Shown in pieces: positions 4,891 to 5,156 of a DNA stretch of 5,156 nt. The notes beneath the pieces are model-generated. The model did no database searches. It was not told the origin of the DNA and worked only from the letters and a program-made list of their open reading frames with translations. Within the stretch, counting starts at the first letter, position 1, and every line of letters starts with the position of its first letter. The position numbers and the translations under genes were made by a program. The stretch comes from an uncultured Actinomycetes bacterium (GTDB lineage Bacteria; Actinomycetota; Actinomycetes; Nanopelagicales; Nanopelagicaceae), in assembly GCA_903916775.1 (NCBI GenBank), contig CAIWXY010000037.1, positions 1-5,156 of the forward strand, in the 5' to 3' direction.

Positions 4891-5156
4891 ATGGCCACCA
4901 GCGTGCGACGGAAGATGGCTAATCGATTTAGGGAAATTGTCTCTGGAAGTCCCGACGGCAGGCCCGACTGGGTAAAACTCATTGCGGCAGGCTCTGGACC
5001 GGGGCTATTTGGTCCAGAGAGCGCGGTTTGGCAAGTGCATGGGTGCATTGCCACATTAGTTGGGGGAGTGCGCGCGCTATTGCTGCAAGCCACTCATCCT
5101 GCTGCCCTAACTGGCGTGAGTGAACATTCAAGATATGAGAGCGATCCTCTCGGCCG
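4891..5156 (+). CDS. MpaB-family (DUF2236) oxygenase-like protein, N-terminal part
   Basis: The first 88 codons of a gene that continues past the right edge. It matches the N-terminal part of the DUF2236/MpaB family, which includes the rubber oxygenase Lcp and fungal MpaB and is thought to be haem-dependent. Most bacterial members have no known substrate. Diagnostic blocks are GPGLFGPESAVWQVHG (36-51), ATLVGGVRALLLQATHPAAL (54-73) and GVSEHSRYESDPLGR (75-89, last codon incomplete). The conserved His69 and the HS-Y-SDP-GR motif are in place. There is no signal peptide or membrane segment in the visible part, although the Lcp branch is secreted. An in-frame TAG at 4879 bounds the start. The ATG at 4891 has no clear ribosome site, so the mRNA may be leaderless. 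A second ATG at 4915 is possible, since only the residues after about 27 are typical of the family. Confidence 0.88.
   Translation, partial: MATSVRRKMANRFREIVSGSPDGRPDWVKLIAAGSGPGLFGPESAVWQVHGCIATLVGGVRALLLQATHPAALTGVSEHSRYESDPLG

Noticed and set aside
4878..5093. A 71-codon minus-strand frame opposite the MpaB-family gene
   Set aside because: The plus strand encodes clear DUF2236 motifs through this stretch, so the antisense frame is a shadow.

Overview
The window reads as ordinary chromosomal DNA of a moderate-GC bacterium (about half G+C by eye). It is most likely a streamlined actinobacterium. That assignment is an inference from three things: a BMP-type solute-binding protein with the paired-cysteine pattern I associate with actinobacterial homologues, an MpaB/DUF2236-type oxygenase gene, and short intergenic gaps with frequent GTG/TTG starts. 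A freshwater acI/Nanopelagicales-like organism would fit, but the sequence alone does not prove it. I see no insertion sequence, phage gene, CRISPR array, tRNA or rRNA.

Left two thirds (1-3576, minus strand): an ABC importer of the BMP/nucleoside type, read right to left. The order is solute-binding protein (2533-3576), tandem-domain ATPase (916-2418) and the first permease (1-923, cut by the window edge). The ATPase and permease overlap by 8 bp. The binding-protein gene is separated from the ATPase by a strong intrinsic terminator (2472-2513). The binding protein is therefore probably made in excess, with the ATPase and permease genes reached by read-through. The second permease of this system would be expected just beyond base 1.

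Middle (3577-3860): a 284-bp divergent intergenic region. It holds a structured leader candidate for the binding-protein gene, a putative promoter with an overlapping 11-bp palindrome facing the next gene, and a small hairpin in that gene's leader.

Right third (3861-5156): a DoxX-family four-helix membrane protein on the plus strand (3861-4355), closed by a very long perfect bidirectional terminator (4365-4421). It converges on a small unrecognised four-helix membrane protein on the minus strand (4446-4811). After a 79-bp divergent gap comes the start of an MpaB/DUF2236 oxygenase-like gene on the plus strand (4891 to the window end).

The importer genes form one functional unit: the binding protein captures a nucleoside-like ligand, two permeases form the channel, and the ATPase drives uptake. 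The three genes on the right have no evident functional tie to the importer. I found no convincing undescribed system; the most useful leads are regulatory (terminator inside the operon, structured leader) and the binding protein's lack of a lipid-anchor cysteine.
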